This document shows, in pieces, positions 4,526 through 5,022 of a stretch of DNA of 5,022 nt. The notes under the pieces were generated by a model. That model did not search any database, was not told the origin of the DNA, and saw only the letters and a list, made by a program, of their open reading frames with translations. The stretch is from an uncultured Clostridium sp. (GTDB lineage: Bacteria > Bacillota > Clostridia > Lachnospirales > Anaerotignaceae), in NCBI GenBank assembly GCA_947246775.1, contig CAMXTM010000184.1, positions 1-5,022 on the forward strand, written 5' to 3'. Position 1 is the stretch's first letter. Each line of letters opens with the position of its first letter. The position numbers were made by a program, and so were the translations under genes.

Positions 4526-5022
4526 ATGATTTTAGTCATAGATGTAGGAAATACTAACATTGTTTTAGGGGTTTATGATAAAGAAGAACTAGTTGCACAT
4601 TGGAGAATTACCACATTAAATAATAGAACAGCAGACGAAACTGGGCTTTTAATTCGTTCCCTATTTTCCTATTCTGATGTTGATATTAAACAAATCGAAA
4701 GTGTTATTATTTCTTCTGTTGTGCCAAATATCATGTATTCTTTAACAAACGGCATACGAAAACACTTGAGAATCGAGCCGATGATAGTAGGAGCAGGTAT
4801 GAAAACAGGCATCAACTTAAGAATGGAAAATCCAAAAGAAATGGGTGCAGATAGAATTGTGAATTTAGTAGCGGCATATGAAATCTATGGTGGTCCAGTA
4901 GTAGTAGTAGATTATAGTACTGCGACCATATTTGATGTTGTAAACGAAAATGGAGAATTTGTGACAGCAATTACAGCACCTGGTGTACAAATATGTGCAG
5001 ACGCATTATATCAAAAAGCAGC
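4526..5022 (+). CDS. coaX: Type III pantothenate kinase, N-terminal part (3' end outside window)
   Basis: The frame is open from ATG 4526 to the window edge: 165 complete codons of a protein usually about 255-260 long. It phosphorylates pantothenate with ATP, the first committed step of coenzyme A synthesis, in the cytosol; type III kinases are typically not feedback-inhibited by CoA. The ASKHA-fold phosphate-1 motif DVGNTN is at residues 6-11, and GADRI at 107-111 is the conserved segment of the pantothenate site with the catalytic-type Asp. The phosphate-2 motif appears as DYSTATIFD at 129-137, where the family normally has D-F-G-T-A-T-T-F-D. ITAPGVQICADAL at 149-161 follows as expected. 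AAGGAG (4511-4516) lies 9 nt before the start. It lies 64 nt after panT with a terminator between, supporting a joint role in pantothenate use. The S131 substitution is odd. Confidence 0.95.
   Translation, partial: MILVIDVGNTNIVLGVYDKEELVAHWRITTLNNRTADETGLLIRSLFSYSDVDIKQIESVIISSVVPNIMYSLTNGIRKHLRIEPMIVGAGMKTGINLRMENPKEMGADRIVNLVAAYEIYGGPVVVVDYSTATIFDVVNENGEFVTAITAPGVQICADALYQKA

Noticed and set aside
4898..4910. GTA trinucleotide run in coaX
   Set aside because: It is only four units, encodes the expected Val-rich strand before D129, and is too short to suggest slippage-based variation.

Overview
The window is a compact, AT-rich stretch of chromosome with every gene on the + strand. Strong Shine-Dalgarno sequences (AAGGAG / AGGAGG) and short gaps point to a low-GC Firmicute. 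The gene set (FtsH, an FlK-type thioesterase, ornithine carbamoyltransferase, BirA, a small protein resembling the clostridial DUF6145 family, an ECF transporter S-component and a type III pantothenate kinase) suggests the class Clostridia, probably a Lachnospiraceae relative. That placement is inferred from protein style, not from a marker gene.

Layout. (1) 1-1230: the 3' end of ftsH (protease domain with HESGH zinc site), then 12 nt later a GTG-started hot-dog thioesterase, closed by an intrinsic terminator. (2) 1254-2198: a single ornithine carbamoyltransferase gene with hairpins on both sides. (3) 2314-3649: birA (biotin ligase/repressor with an N-terminal HTH) followed 16 nt later by a small uncharacterised gene. 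(4) 3650-3870: a 221-nt intergenic region that is the most information-rich non-coding part. It has phased A-tracts, an operator-like repeat pair threaded through an extended -10 promoter, and a structured leader of about 130 nt. (5) 3871-5022: an ECF S-component, best read as the pantothenate component PanT, and the 5' part of coaX, with a terminator hairpin between them.

How they fit together. PanT and CoaX would form a two-step route into coenzyme A: uptake of pantothenate (using a shared EcfAAT module not in this window), then phosphorylation to 4'-phosphopantothenate. BirA attaches biotin to carboxylases that use acyl-CoA substrates and can also act as a repressor, so it is a natural but unproven candidate for the operator in front of panT. 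The FlK-like thioesterase would hydrolyse an unknown acyl-CoA.

Most worth a second look: the panT leader contains a GTCCT segment that can pair either with an upstream AGGAC or with an identical AGGAC overlapping the panT Shine-Dalgarno. This is the layout of a translational riboswitch or other cis-acting RNA switch. A second pattern is that three terminator-like hairpins end only about 20 nt before the next start codon, leaving no room for a promoter. No mobile element, CRISPR array, tRNA or rRNA is visible.
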